A DNA stretch of 8,882 nucleotides from Microcaldota archaeon (GTDB taxonomy: Archaea > Micrarchaeota > Micrarchaeia > Norongarragalinales > UBA97), in contig JACRGG010000033.1 in the NCBI GenBank assembly GCA_016217775.1, forward strand, positions 1 to 8,882, read 5' to 3'. The position numbers were made by a program, and so were the translations under genes. The notes under the pieces are model-generated. The model worked only from the letters and a program-made list of their open reading frames with translations. It made no database searches and was not told the origin of the DNA. Positions 1 to 5,819 of this stretch are shown piece by piece (positions within the stretch are counted from its first letter, which is position 1; each line of letters opens with the position of its first letter).

Positions 1-251
1 CAAGTTTTTCAATACTTTTTGCCGGAGAGAAGCAGGCGCGGTTAGCCAAGCAAGTGATTGAAAGCGGGCAGCTCGAGTCAAGCCGAGCTCAAATTGTTTT
101 GAAAACAAAAAAAAGCGTCTTGACTGTGGAAGTTTCAGCCCAGGACTTCACTGCCCTTCGCGCGGTGACAACAAGCTTCCTTCGCGATTGCAAGGTGGCG
201 CTGGATTCTTTTAATGCAGTGAATAATTCAAATACTTCAAAAAGCAAATAA
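1..251 (+). CDS. pcc1: KEOPS complex subunit Pcc1, 5'-truncated by the window edge
   Basis: Pcc1 is the small dimerisation subunit of KEOPS, the complex that makes the t6A modification at position 37 of ANN-decoding tRNAs in the cytoplasm. The reading frame (codons from base 3) is open to the left edge, so the true start lies just outside; the GTG at 54 is internal, because the residues before it (SFSILFAGEKQARLAKQ) fit the first strand and helix of the fold. About 82 residues are visible, close to the usual 80-90. Family features include the SSRAQIVLK strand, then TVEVSAQDFTALRA and the final helix FLRDCKVALDSF. The C-terminal tail NNSNTSKSK is low in complexity and lies in a 16-bp tandem duplication that includes the stop codon. 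Prefoldin beta follows closely on the same strand, an order common in archaea. The family call is confident; the start is unseen. Confidence 0.85.
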   Translation, partial: SFSILFAGEKQARLAKQVIESGQLESSRAQIVLKTKKSVLTVEVSAQDFTALRAVTTSFLRDCKVALDSFNAVNNSNTSKSK

Positions 252-267
252 TTCAAAAAGCAAATAA
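236..267 (+). repeat. 16-bp tandem duplication across the pcc1 stop codon
   Basis: The unit TTCAAAAAGCAAATAA occurs at 236-251 and again directly at 252-267. The first copy encodes the last residues and TAA stop of pcc1. The second copy fills the gap before prefoldin beta and contributes the A of an upstream in-frame ATG at 267. It looks like a simple slippage duplication. Confidence 0.85.
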
Positions 268-293
268 TGCAATGGAGAAAGGCGGGGATAAAA

Positions 294-653
294 ATGGATT
301 TGAGCGAGGACACTAAAAAGGATTTAATGGAGTACCAAAAGCTCCAGCAGCAGCTTCAGTTTGTTTTAATGCAAAAGCAGCAGGCTACGATTGCGCAGCG
401 CGAGTCGCAAAAAGCCTTGGAGGAGTTGAAAACCTCGAGTGGAATGTGCTACAAGTTCGCGGGCGGAGTGCTAGTCCCCAAAACAAAGGAAGACGTAGTA
501 AAACAGCTTGGGGAGGAGCGGGAATCGCTTGAGCTGCGCGAAAAATCGCTTTCAAAACAGGAAGAGCTGTTCACGCAAAAGCTCTTGTCGCTTGAGAAAA
601 AGCTTTCCGCGCTCAAAAACACTTTCGGCTCCGACGGCGCGTCAATGAGTTAA
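294..653 (+). CDS. pfdB: Prefoldin subunit beta
   Basis: Beta subunit of archaeal prefoldin, the alpha2-beta4 jellyfish-shaped chaperone that binds unfolded proteins and passes them to the thermosome. From the ATG at 294 the product has 119 residues, the normal family length. It has an N-terminal coiled coil (about residues 5-47, with QKLQQQLQFVLMQKQQ), a short beta-hairpin (about 52-63, YKFAGGVLVPK), and a second coiled coil (about 65-108). The serine/glycine tail after residue 108 is probably disordered. An earlier in-frame ATG at 267 would add nine residues (MQWRKAGIK) that the family does not need and that overlap the tandem duplication; a purine-rich GGCGGGGAT stretch just before 294 favours the later start. 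It lies 42 bases after pcc1 and is probably co-transcribed with it. I am confident in the family, moderately so in the start. Confidence 0.92.
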   Translation: MDLSEDTKKDLMEYQKLQQQLQFVLMQKQQATIAQRESQKALEELKTSSGMCYKFAGGVLVPKTKEDVVKQLGEERESLELREKSLSKQEELFTQKLLSLEKKLSALKNTFGSDGASMS

Positions 654-654
654 A

Positions 655-737
655 GCCCAACTGGCTTTCTCTCCCACCAGCTCGGTGTTTCCTCTAACCA
701 ACTAGTTTTTTTACCCTCTTTTCTTTACTTTTCTAAT
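655..737 (+). terminator. Pyrimidine-rich spacer with T7 run between pfdB and the DHH gene
   Basis: The 84-base gap is strongly pyrimidine-rich, with a T7 run at 706-712 followed by CCCTCTTTTCTTTACTTTTC. T-runs terminate archaeal transcription without a hairpin, so this may end part of the pcc1-pfdB transcript. No Shine-Dalgarno sequence precedes the ATG at 738 and no clear TATA box is visible. Confidence 0.45.
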
Positions 738-1688
738 ATGCCTAAACCAAATTACTCGAAAATCCTTTCCCTGCTTTCTTCACTTCGCGGCACTACTCTC
801 GTCGTCCCGCACTCGACTGCGGACGTTGACGCGGTCGCAAGCGCGGTTGCATTAGCTAAATTAATTAAGGCAACTCCGGTGCTGCTCGACTCGCCCAGTA
901 CTCAAGCGCGAAAAGTACTAGCGTACGCCGGGGTTAGCCTGCCGGTTGAAAAAAACATTTCCTCCGCGGACAACTTGGTTCTAGTCGACTTTAATTCCCC
1001 CCAGCTAGCGGGCGGGCGGAAAAAAGAGTTGCTGGATGCGAAAAACGTTGTTTGCGTCGACCACCACGCTCACTCCGACAAGTTTGAGGACGCGGTCTTG
1101 TTCATTGACGAAGGCAAGTGCAGCTGCAGTGAGATAATCCTCGATTTGTACCATAAAGCCGGCAAAACCCCGGATAAGACGACTGCATTTCTCCTGCTGG
1201 CTGGAGTGATTTCGGACAGCGCGGGATTCAAGTCCGCGAATACCTCCACGTTTAGCGCGGTAAGCGAATTATTCTCGTTAAGCAAGGCCGACTACCGCCA
1301 AGTTTACTCGCTGCTCAATTACGAGCCGGATTTTAGCGAGAAGCTAGTCTTGCTTAACTCGGTTAAAACCAGCCTGACGATACGCGCCGGGCATTACTTG
1401 ATTGGCTACTCTTTTGAAAAAGCCTTCGCGAGCAAGGCGTGCGTTGCGCTGTTATCAAGCGGTTGTGACGTGGCGTTTTCAGTGAACAAGGAGAAGGGAA
1501 AAATCTCTTGCGTGAAGCACTCGCACGTAAAGCAGTTTAGCGTTGGGAAAATGTTCGAGGAATATGCGGGAAAATTCGGGGGAAGCGGCGGTGGCCACGA
1601 CGCTATCGGCGGCTGCACGGTGGAGCCTAAAAAAACGGTTTCCGCGCTGAATTACTTCCTGAAATTCGCTTTTGACAAGCTAAAATAA
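738..1688 (+). CDS. DHH/DHHA1-family phosphoesterase (NrnA/RecJ-like)
   Basis: A DHH-superfamily phosphoesterase of 316 residues, a size typical of NrnA-type nano-RNA/pAp or cyclic-dinucleotide phosphodiesterases and short archaeal RecJ-like proteins. All metal-binding motifs are visible: motif I HSTADVDAVAS (H25, D29, D31), motif II VLVDFN (D84), motif III DHH (108-110), and motif IV ISDSAGF (D160). The C-terminal DHHA1 domain has the substrate-binding GGSGGGHDAIGG loop at 281-292. The enzyme should therefore be active on a short nucleic acid or nucleotide substrate using Mn2+ or Mg2+; the exact substrate cannot be read from sequence. Its place after pcc1 and prefoldin beta matches a recurrent archaeal cluster of translation and RNA-related genes. 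The ATG at 738 is preceded by a pyrimidine tract without a Shine-Dalgarno site, so initiation may be leaderless or coupled. Confidence 0.9.
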   Translation: MPKPNYSKILSLLSSLRGTTLVVPHSTADVDAVASAVALAKLIKATPVLLDSPSTQARKVLAYAGVSLPVEKNISSADNLVLVDFNSPQLAGGRKKELLDAKNVVCVDHHAHSDKFEDAVLFIDEGKCSCSEIILDLYHKAGKTPDKTTAFLLLAGVISDSAGFKSANTSTFSAVSELFSLSKADYRQVYSLLNYEPDFSEKLVLLNSVKTSLTIRAGHYLIGYSFEKAFASKACVALLSSGCDVAFSVNKEKGKISCVKHSHVKQFSVGKMFEEYAGKFGGSGGGHDAIGGCTVEPKKTVSALNYFLKFAFDKLK

Positions 1689-1696
1689 GCAGATTA

Positions 1697-1733
1697 TTTT
1701 TACTCTTTCTAAAATCGTATTTTTGTTTTCTAG
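1697..1733 (+). terminator. T-rich terminator region between convergent genes
   Basis: After the DHH stop at 1688 there are T5 runs at 1697-1701 and 1720-1724 and a TTTT at 1726-1729, which fits an archaeal T-run terminator for the forward unit. There are few A-runs, so termination of the opposite gene here is less obvious. Confidence 0.5.
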
Positions 1734-1738
1734 CCTTT

Positions 1739-2167
1739 CTACGATACGAGCACGATAATGCTTAGTATTGCCAAAACCAGCGCCCCGACTTCTTTTGCAT
1801 TCAGCTTTTCGTTGAATAATAAGAACGCTCCAATCGCTACTACCACCGCGCCAAGGGCCAAGACCGTGCTGACTAACGCGGTTTTCCCCAATTGCATTGC
1901 CTTAATGAGTGCGTAAAACCCGGCCACGGAGAAAATAACTAGCAACACCAGCGCGATTATCACGTCGTTAGTCATTTTCAGCTTCGGGAGGAAAACCAAG
2001 TAAGCGGCAATCGCGCTTAACGCAATCAACCCCGCTGCGGGCAATAGGACGTCAATTGGGTATTTCGACAAGTCGATTGACTCGCTTAAGTACTTTAGCG
2101 CCAAGTTTCCGGCCGCGAACAACAGCATTGCCGCAATCGCGAATACAATCCAACTAGCTTCAGCCAT
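1739..2167 (-). CDS. Single-domain EamA/DMT-superfamily membrane protein
   Basis: A 142-residue, very hydrophobic protein with five predicted transmembrane helices, at about residues 6-26, 39-60, 68-89, 95-117 and 124-141. The C-terminal half carries the EamA repeat pattern: a run of small residues in helix 4, then LLFNEKLNAKEVGALVL, where the N-E-K-L turn before the last helix is the family hallmark. Most EamA transporters have two such repeats and ten helices; this one has a single repeat, so it would need to dimerise, as small drug/metabolite transporters do. Substrate is unknown; export of small metabolites or polyprenyl-phosphate-linked sugars are known roles in this superfamily. A GGGAG stretch ends two bases before the ATG. 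It is divergent from mre11 across a shared AT-rich promoter region and convergent with the DHH gene. Confidence 0.8.
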   Translation of the reverse strand: MAEASWIVFAIAAMLLFAAGNLALKYLSESIDLSKYPIDVLLPAAGLIALSAIAAYLVFLPKLKMTNDVIIALVLLVIFSVAGFYALIKAMQLGKTALVSTVLALGAVVVAIGAFLLFNEKLNAKEVGALVLAILSIIVLVS

Positions 2168-2202
2168 AACTCCCTTTTACCCTTACTGGAATTTAACCAC
2201 CG

Positions 2203-2220
2203 AGAGTAATTAAATACTTT
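2203..2220. promoter_or_regulatory. Shared divergent TATA-like element
   Basis: AGAGTAATTAAATACTTT contains the near-symmetric core AATTAAAT. Read on the minus strand it is AAAGTATTTAATTACTCT, with its centre about 45 bases before the EamA-type ATG, leaving a short leader with a GGGAG site. Read on the plus strand it could direct initiation near 2238-2245, giving a leader of about 45 bases for mre11. Position and composition fit an archaeal promoter; usage in either direction is inferred. Confidence 0.45.
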
Positions 2221-2287
2221 CACAAACACTATAATCCAAATCTAATGGTTGTCAAAGCCGTGGTATTCGTCAAGTTCTGGTATTATT

Positions 2288-3454
2288 ATGAAGCTCGCTT
2301 TCGTATCGGATTTTCACTTAGGTTTTAATGAAGACGCCCTAGAGCAAGCCCGAGCTGGGTTAAGAAAGGCAAGGGAAGTAGCCGACGCCATCATCTGCCC
2401 CGGGGACTTGTTCGACACTCGCGTTCCAAAACAGGAAGTGCTTCACGATTCAATCAAGTTATTCTCCGAATTCCAGGGGTGCAACGCCGTTAAAGTAAGC
2501 CTTATTGGCTCGGATGGAACAACTCCGACTTTCAACGCGCCCCTCGCGATTTACGGCAACCACGACCGCAGGGCTAAAGGCCTCTCCAACCCCCTTCACT
2601 TACTCGACTCCGCGCAGCTCGCGCTTAATTTTCACACTAAAAAAATCTTGTTGGAGAAAGACGGCGAGCGAGTCGTAATACAAGGCCTCGGGGGCCTCCC
2701 TGATTCAATGGCTAAAGAGGCGCTTAAGCTGGTTGACTTCAAGCCGGAAAAAAACGCTTTCAACGTCTTCGTGTTCCACCAAAGCGTTTACGAAGTCGCG
2801 CCAGTTGACGAAACGTTTTTGTCAATCAACGACTTGCCGGCGGGTTTTGACTTGTACGTGGACGGCCACATTCACTGGCCCAACCAAGTAAACCAAGGAG
2901 GTAAAATGCTCTTGCTCCCCGGCTCGACGGTAGTCACGCAATTAAAGGAGAAAGAATCCGAGGGGAAGGGATTCTACTTATACGACACTCTGGCAAAAAC
3001 CTTTGAGTTCATTAAAATCAAGACGCGGCCTTTTTACTTCAAGCAACTCCAGTTCACCAACGCATCAATTTCGCAAGTCGAGGAGCAAGTTCGCAAGGAA
3101 GTAGGGCATTTCGCGTCCATTTCAGCCAAGCCTCCGCTCATCAAATTAAAGCTGCGCGGCACTCTCTCAAACGGCCTGCCGGCATCAAGCGTTGACTTAA
3201 GCGGAGTCGAGAGGGAATTCGCGGACAAGGCCGTCTTATCAATCGACAAGGAATTTGACGGAGCATCCGACTTGAAGGAAAAAATCGAGTTCCTACGCAA
3301 GCTGCAATCAGAGAAGAAAAGCGTGCGCGAGCTTGGCGCCGAGATTCTGCGCCAGAAAATGAGCTCGACCAACTCAATGATTAAAGGCCGCGAAGAGCAG
3401 TTCTTCGAGCTTCTAGCCGAAGCGAAAATAGATGAGGCGCTGAAAGAACTCTAA
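2288..3454 (+). CDS. mre11: Mre11-type DNA double-strand-break repair nuclease
   Basis: Mn2+-dependent 3'-5' exonuclease/endonuclease of the Mre11/SbcD family, which works with the Rad50 ATPase to process DNA ends for homologous recombination. From the ATG at 2288 it has 388 residues. The calcineurin-like phosphoesterase motifs are complete: SDFHLG (D8, H10), GDLFD (D40), YGNHD (N91, H92), FVFHQS (H164) and DGHIH (H194, H196). The strand LLPGSTVVTQL and GKGFYLYD follow, as in archaeal Mre11, and the region after about residue 260 fits the capping domain with a helical C-terminus for Rad50 binding. An upstream in-frame TTG at 2249 would add 13 residues before the conserved MKLAFVSDFHLG start and is unlikely. 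No Rad50 gene lies next to it in this window: the 3' side is occupied by an AT-rich two-gene unit. The family call is firm. Confidence 0.92.
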   Translation: MKLAFVSDFHLGFNEDALEQARAGLRKAREVADAIICPGDLFDTRVPKQEVLHDSIKLFSEFQGCNAVKVSLIGSDGTTPTFNAPLAIYGNHDRRAKGLSNPLHLLDSAQLALNFHTKKILLEKDGERVVIQGLGGLPDSMAKEALKLVDFKPEKNAFNVFVFHQSVYEVAPVDETFLSINDLPAGFDLYVDGHIHWPNQVNQGGKMLLLPGSTVVTQLKEKESEGKGFYLYDTLAKTFEFIKIKTRPFYFKQLQFTNASISQVEEQVRKEVGHFASISAKPPLIKLKLRGTLSNGLPASSVDLSGVEREFADKAVLSIDKEFDGASDLKEKIEFLRKLQSEKKSVRELGAEILRQKMSSTNSMIKGREEQFFELLAEAKIDEALKEL

Positions 3455-3459
3455 CCTTG

Positions 3460-3508
3460 TTTTGCTTGTTTACTTAAAACACCAAAAACAACTGTTTTTT
3501 GCTTGTTT
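3460..3508 (+). repeat. 12-bp direct repeat in the mre11 3' flank
   Basis: TTTTGCTTGTTT occurs at 3460-3471 and 3497-3508, 37 bases apart, starting 5 bases after the mre11 stop. The second copy is preceded by an extra TT, making a T6 run. The T-rich copies could act as two successive transcription terminators for mre11; they also mark the left edge of the AT-rich island. Confidence 0.5.
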
Positions 3509-3518
3509 TATGCGAATC

Positions 3519-3534
3519 GCAAGGTTTAATTATT
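3519..3534 (+). promoter_or_regulatory. Promoter (BRE/TATA-like) of the AT-rich two-gene unit
   Basis: GCAAGG followed by TTTAATTATT (TATA-like core 3525-3533) places a start site about 25 bases downstream, near 3553, just before the GGAG ribosome-binding site of the 71-aa gene. The spacing is that of a typical archaeal promoter, which suggests the pair is transcribed on its own rather than from mre11. Confidence 0.5.
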
Positions 3535-3554
3535 CGTTTCTCTTATTTACTAAT

Positions 3555-3558
3555 GGAG
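3555..3558 (+). promoter_or_regulatory. Ribosome binding site fixing the 71-aa start
   Basis: GGAG lies eight bases before the ATG at 3567 and decides for that start over the in-frame TTG at 3462 and ATG at 3510, both of which fall upstream of or inside the promoter-like sequence. Confidence 0.55.
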
Positions 3559-3566
3559 TGGTGAAA

Positions 3567-3782
3567 ATGTCTAAAACTATTGTTGAATTTGAATTAGCGG
3601 AGGATTTGAAGGAATTAATCGCCTACAATCCAGATGTCCAAGTTTCGCCTACTCTAAAAAATGAAATAATCCATTTTCCTAATATGGCGGTCATTAAAAC
3701 AGAAAAAACAATAGCCTCCCCACTGCAAATTATTTCTGCGACGCTTGTGGATGACCAATTTGTAGAAGATAATTTCCAGTAG
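3567..3782 (+). CDS. Small acidic protein, possible antitoxin-like partner
   Basis: I do not recognise this 71-residue protein. It begins MSKTIVEFELAEDLKELIAY, a strand followed by a helix, continues with a short segment around NPDVQVSPTLKNEIIHFPNMAVIKTEK, and ends in the acidic VDDQFVEDNFQ. It is acidic overall, with no cysteine, no signal peptide and no membrane segment. No clear ribbon-helix-helix, AbrB or helix-turn-helix pattern is visible. The gene has its own promoter and Shine-Dalgarno site and its stop lies 10 bases before the next gene's ATG, so the two are almost certainly co-transcribed. The order, small acidic protein first and larger protein second, is that of many toxin-antitoxin pairs, but this is inference from layout only. 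Base composition is much more AT-rich than the flanking mre11 and beta-CASP genes, a sign of separate ancestry. Confidence 0.65.
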   Translation: MSKTIVEFELAEDLKELIAYNPDVQVSPTLKNEIIHFPNMAVIKTEKTIASPLQIISATLVDDQFVEDNFQ

Positions 3783-3792
3783 GCGTAACCAA

Positions 3793-4278
3793 ATGGTCAA
3801 AGTTGAATATAGCCATAGACTTCTATGTGATTATTCTTTCCTTAATTCTCTAAAAAACCAGCCAAACAAACACGCTGTTTTTTCTCAGATGCTTCGCATA
3901 AAATCTTCATCTAGTAATTATCCTAAAACCCACAGTGTAATGCTTAGTGATGATTTTGATAAGTTGGTTTCTGAAAAATATTGTCCGCCCGACAACTTAG
4001 CGGGTTTAGTAAAGAGTGAAAAACTTTCAGAAGTTATTAATAGTACTTCAAATACGGATAATTTCACAAAAAATATTCTTTATGCTATTTATTTGAGTGG
4101 TGATAAACCATATAAAACTGCAATTTTAACCTCAGAAGAGAGTAAAAAAATATACTCGGTTCGATTAGGAGAAGAAAAAATTAAACATTCTGTTGAGGTT
4201 CTTGGTGGAGAAGAGGCTTTAGATATTTTAAATCGTTTTGATCAATTGTATCGTATTAAAAGAGATGATACTCGTTAG
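3793..4278 (+). CDS. 161-aa protein with faint PIN-like features, possible toxin
   Basis: Not firmly recognised. The N-terminus has a hydrophobic strand ending in aspartate, RLLCDYSFLNSLKN (D13), where PIN nucleases place their first metal-binding Asp. Near the C-terminus, NTDNFTKNILYAIYLS (D89), the strand KTAILTSEES (109-117) and VEVLGGEEALDIL (134-146) resemble the last helix, the T-x-D strand and the closing helix of PIN domains. However, the T-x-D position is S/E here and no convincing middle acidic residue can be fixed, so the fold is a guess. There is no membrane segment. It is translated 10 bases after the 71-aa gene from the same promoter. The gene is strongly AT-rich: 60 bases at 4021-4080 hold only 13 G/C, against 34 at 4861-4920 in the next gene. 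It carries one of only three GATC sites in the window (4240). A T8 run follows the stop. Confidence 0.65.
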   Translation: MVKVEYSHRLLCDYSFLNSLKNQPNKHAVFSQMLRIKSSSSNYPKTHSVMLSDDFDKLVSEKYCPPDNLAGLVKSEKLSEVINSTSNTDNFTKNILYAIYLSGDKPYKTAILTSEESKKIYSVRLGEEKIKHSVEVLGGEEALDILNRFDQLYRIKRDDTR

Positions 4279-4286
4279 GTATTAAG

Positions 4287-4294
4287 TTTTTTTT
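4287..4294 (+). terminator. T8 terminator of the two-gene unit
   Basis: Eight consecutive T residues nine bases after the TAG stop at 4276-4278, the typical form of an archaeal intrinsic terminator. It closes the 3567-4278 unit. Confidence 0.6.
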
Positions 4295-4321
4295 GTAAAT
4301 TTAGTGTATGTGTCTTAATCG

Positions 4322-4333
4322 TTTAATTTATAT
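4322..4333 (+). promoter_or_regulatory. TATA-like box of the beta-CASP gene
   Basis: TTTAATTTATAT ends 12 bases before the ATG at 4346. No Shine-Dalgarno site is present (TTAGGTTTTTTTA precedes the ATG), so a leaderless or nearly leaderless transcript is likely. The box is slightly closer to the start codon than the usual 25 bases. Confidence 0.4.
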
Positions 4334-4345
4334 TAGGTTTTTTTA

Positions 4346-5617
4346 ATGAAAATCCGTTTTCTAGGGGCTTGCCGCGAGGTCGGCCGCAGTTGTTTCGAGG
4401 TTGACGCGAGTGAAACCAAGCTCCTCCTCGACTGCGGGACGTCAAACCCAGTGCGCGGACGCCCCCTAGTGCCTCCGTTAAAGCCCAACGGGAAAGTCGA
4501 CGCGATTATCCTCTCGCACGCGCACTTGGACCACACGGGTTACATTCCGGGGATTTACAAGCACCAGCACGTCGAGGCTTACGCAACCCCGCCGTCGATT
4601 CCGGTTTCCCAGCTTCTCTGGTTTGACACGATTAAAGTCTCGACCATTGAAGGGGTTTCAGCGCCGTTTTCCGAGCGCGACGCGAAGCAGGCGTGCAAGC
4701 ATATGCAGGGCGTTAATTACGGCGAGCAGTTTGATTTCGAGTCCGGCGCGTCGTTTAAGTTCACCGACGCCGCCCACATTTTGGGAAGCGCTCAAGTCAC
4801 GGTTCGCGACGGCAATAAGACGCTGTTGTACTCCGGGGACTTTAAGATGGAGCAAACGCGTTTGCTGGAAGGCTGCAAGCCCGCGGAGAAAAACGTCGAC
4901 GCATTGTTGGTCGAGAGCACTTACTACCCGCGCTACCACCCGCCGAGGAAAAAGCTCGAGGCGGACTTTATTGACTCGGTCAAGCAAGCCCTTGACGACG
5001 GCGGGAACGTCCTCCTCCCGGCTTTTGCAGTCGGGCGCACCCAAGAGTTAATGATGATACTAAACGCTTACAATATTCGCGCGCCAATCTACCTCGACGG
5101 AATGGGGAACAAGACCACGCAGATTACAAGCGACTTCTCGTCTTACTTGCGTTCGGAGAAAGAGTTTTTCAACGCGCTTGACCAAGTTTACTCTGTTGAA
5201 AAAACGGACAGCAAGAAGAAAATCGCGCGCGAAGAGGGAAACGTCATTATCGCAACTGCGGGAATGCTTGACGGCGGCCCGGCATTGACTTACTTGCGCG
5301 AGATGAACCAGTTAAACAAAGGCACGGTAATCCTCTCGGGGTATCAAGCCGAGGGCTCTAACGGGCGCAGCCTGATTCAAACTGGCGTAATCAAGGACGA
5401 CGGGAAGAAAACCAAGGTGCGCATTAACGTCAAGTGGCATTCTTTCAGCGCGCACGCCGGGACTAAGGACCTCATCGAGTACGTTAAGCAAGTCAACCCG
5501 CGCAAAGTATTTTGCATCCACGGCGACGAGCAAACCTGCATTTCATTCGCGGACTATCTTAAGAAACAAGGGTTTGACGCGAGCGCGCCAAAAGCGGGAA
5601 CGGTTTCAAACATTTAA
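4346..5617 (+). CDS. Beta-CASP metallo-beta-lactamase RNase (archaeal CPSF type, aCPSF2-like)
   Basis: A 423-residue zinc-dependent ribonuclease of the beta-CASP branch of the metallo-beta-lactamase fold. Motif 2 is SHAHLDHTG (H58, H60, D62, H63), motif 3 is H144 in AAHILGS, motif 4 is D165 in YSGDF. The beta-CASP insert follows: motif A E190 in LLVEST, motif B H370 in HSFSAHAG, motif C H392 in IHGD. The opening FLGACREVGRSCFEVD and the lack of N-terminal KH domains fit the short aCPSF2 group rather than KH-bearing aCPSF1; archaeal RNase J is the alternative. Such enzymes cleave RNA 3' ends and may degrade 5'-3'. The GC-rich composition matches the core genes, so it looks like resident sequence between two AT-rich islands. 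The gene is probably transcribed alone from the TATA-like box just upstream. Confidence 0.9.
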   Translation: MKIRFLGACREVGRSCFEVDASETKLLLDCGTSNPVRGRPLVPPLKPNGKVDAIILSHAHLDHTGYIPGIYKHQHVEAYATPPSIPVSQLLWFDTIKVSTIEGVSAPFSERDAKQACKHMQGVNYGEQFDFESGASFKFTDAAHILGSAQVTVRDGNKTLLYSGDFKMEQTRLLEGCKPAEKNVDALLVESTYYPRYHPPRKKLEADFIDSVKQALDDGGNVLLPAFAVGRTQELMMILNAYNIRAPIYLDGMGNKTTQITSDFSSYLRSEKEFFNALDQVYSVEKTDSKKKIAREEGNVIIATAGMLDGGPALTYLREMNQLNKGTVILSGYQAEGSNGRSLIQTGVIKDDGKKTKVRINVKWHSFSAHAGTKDLIEYVKQVNPRKVFCIHGDEQTCISFADYLKKQGFDASAPKAGTVSNI

Positions 5618-5721
5618 AAAACTCGTTTTCTTCTGTCAGCACGGTGTTTTAGTTCAGATTTGTTATTGTCAAAAATCAACTAAATGCTTATTCCCAGCCG
5701 GAACGGGGGTCTAGGTTAATG

Positions 5722-5730
5722 CTTTTAAAC
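5722..5730 (+). promoter_or_regulatory. TATA-like box upstream of the DNA methyltransferase
   Basis: CTTTTAAAC lies about 25 bases before position 5752, where the seven-residue reading frame ATGAAAGGCAAGGCGATAAA (stop TGA at 5773) begins. The 154-base gap 5618-5771 otherwise shows only short T-runs after the beta-CASP stop and no RNA gene that I can see. Confidence 0.4.
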
Positions 5731-5819
5731 AATCTAACTGTCTACTCTTCAATGAAAGGCAAGGCGATAAAATGAAACATTTTTCAACAGCTCAAACAGT
5801 AATGATTATTAGGAATACT

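Noticed and set aside
2249..2287. TTG-initiated N-terminal extension of mre11 (13 residues)
   Set aside because: The conserved family start MKLAFVSDFHLG begins at the ATG at 2288; the extra residues are serine-rich with no family counterpart.
2245..2328. 27-codon ORF (ATG at 2245) overlapping the mre11 start in another frame
   Set aside because: Short, no Shine-Dalgarno site, and its second half is simply mre11 coding sequence read in another frame; no support beyond being open.
3460..3508. 12-bp direct repeats as attachment sites of the AT-rich island
   Set aside because: Both copies are on the same side of the island and I found no matching copy at the right edge near 4280-4345.
3462..3566. 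Upstream extension of the 71-aa protein from TTG 3462 or ATG 3510
   Set aside because: The extension runs through the T-rich repeats and the TATA-like box, and GGAG sits at the right distance from ATG 3567.
4623..5051. 142-aa forward ORF and a 128-aa reverse ORF inside the beta-CASP gene
   Set aside because: Both are shadow frames of a gene with complete catalytic motifs; their translations are arginine/serine-rich artefacts of GC-rich coding sequence.
5690..5722. GC-rich patch with GGTC/GGTT-like words resembling a tRNA T-arm
   Set aside because: No acceptor stem, D-arm or anticodon arm can be paired around it.
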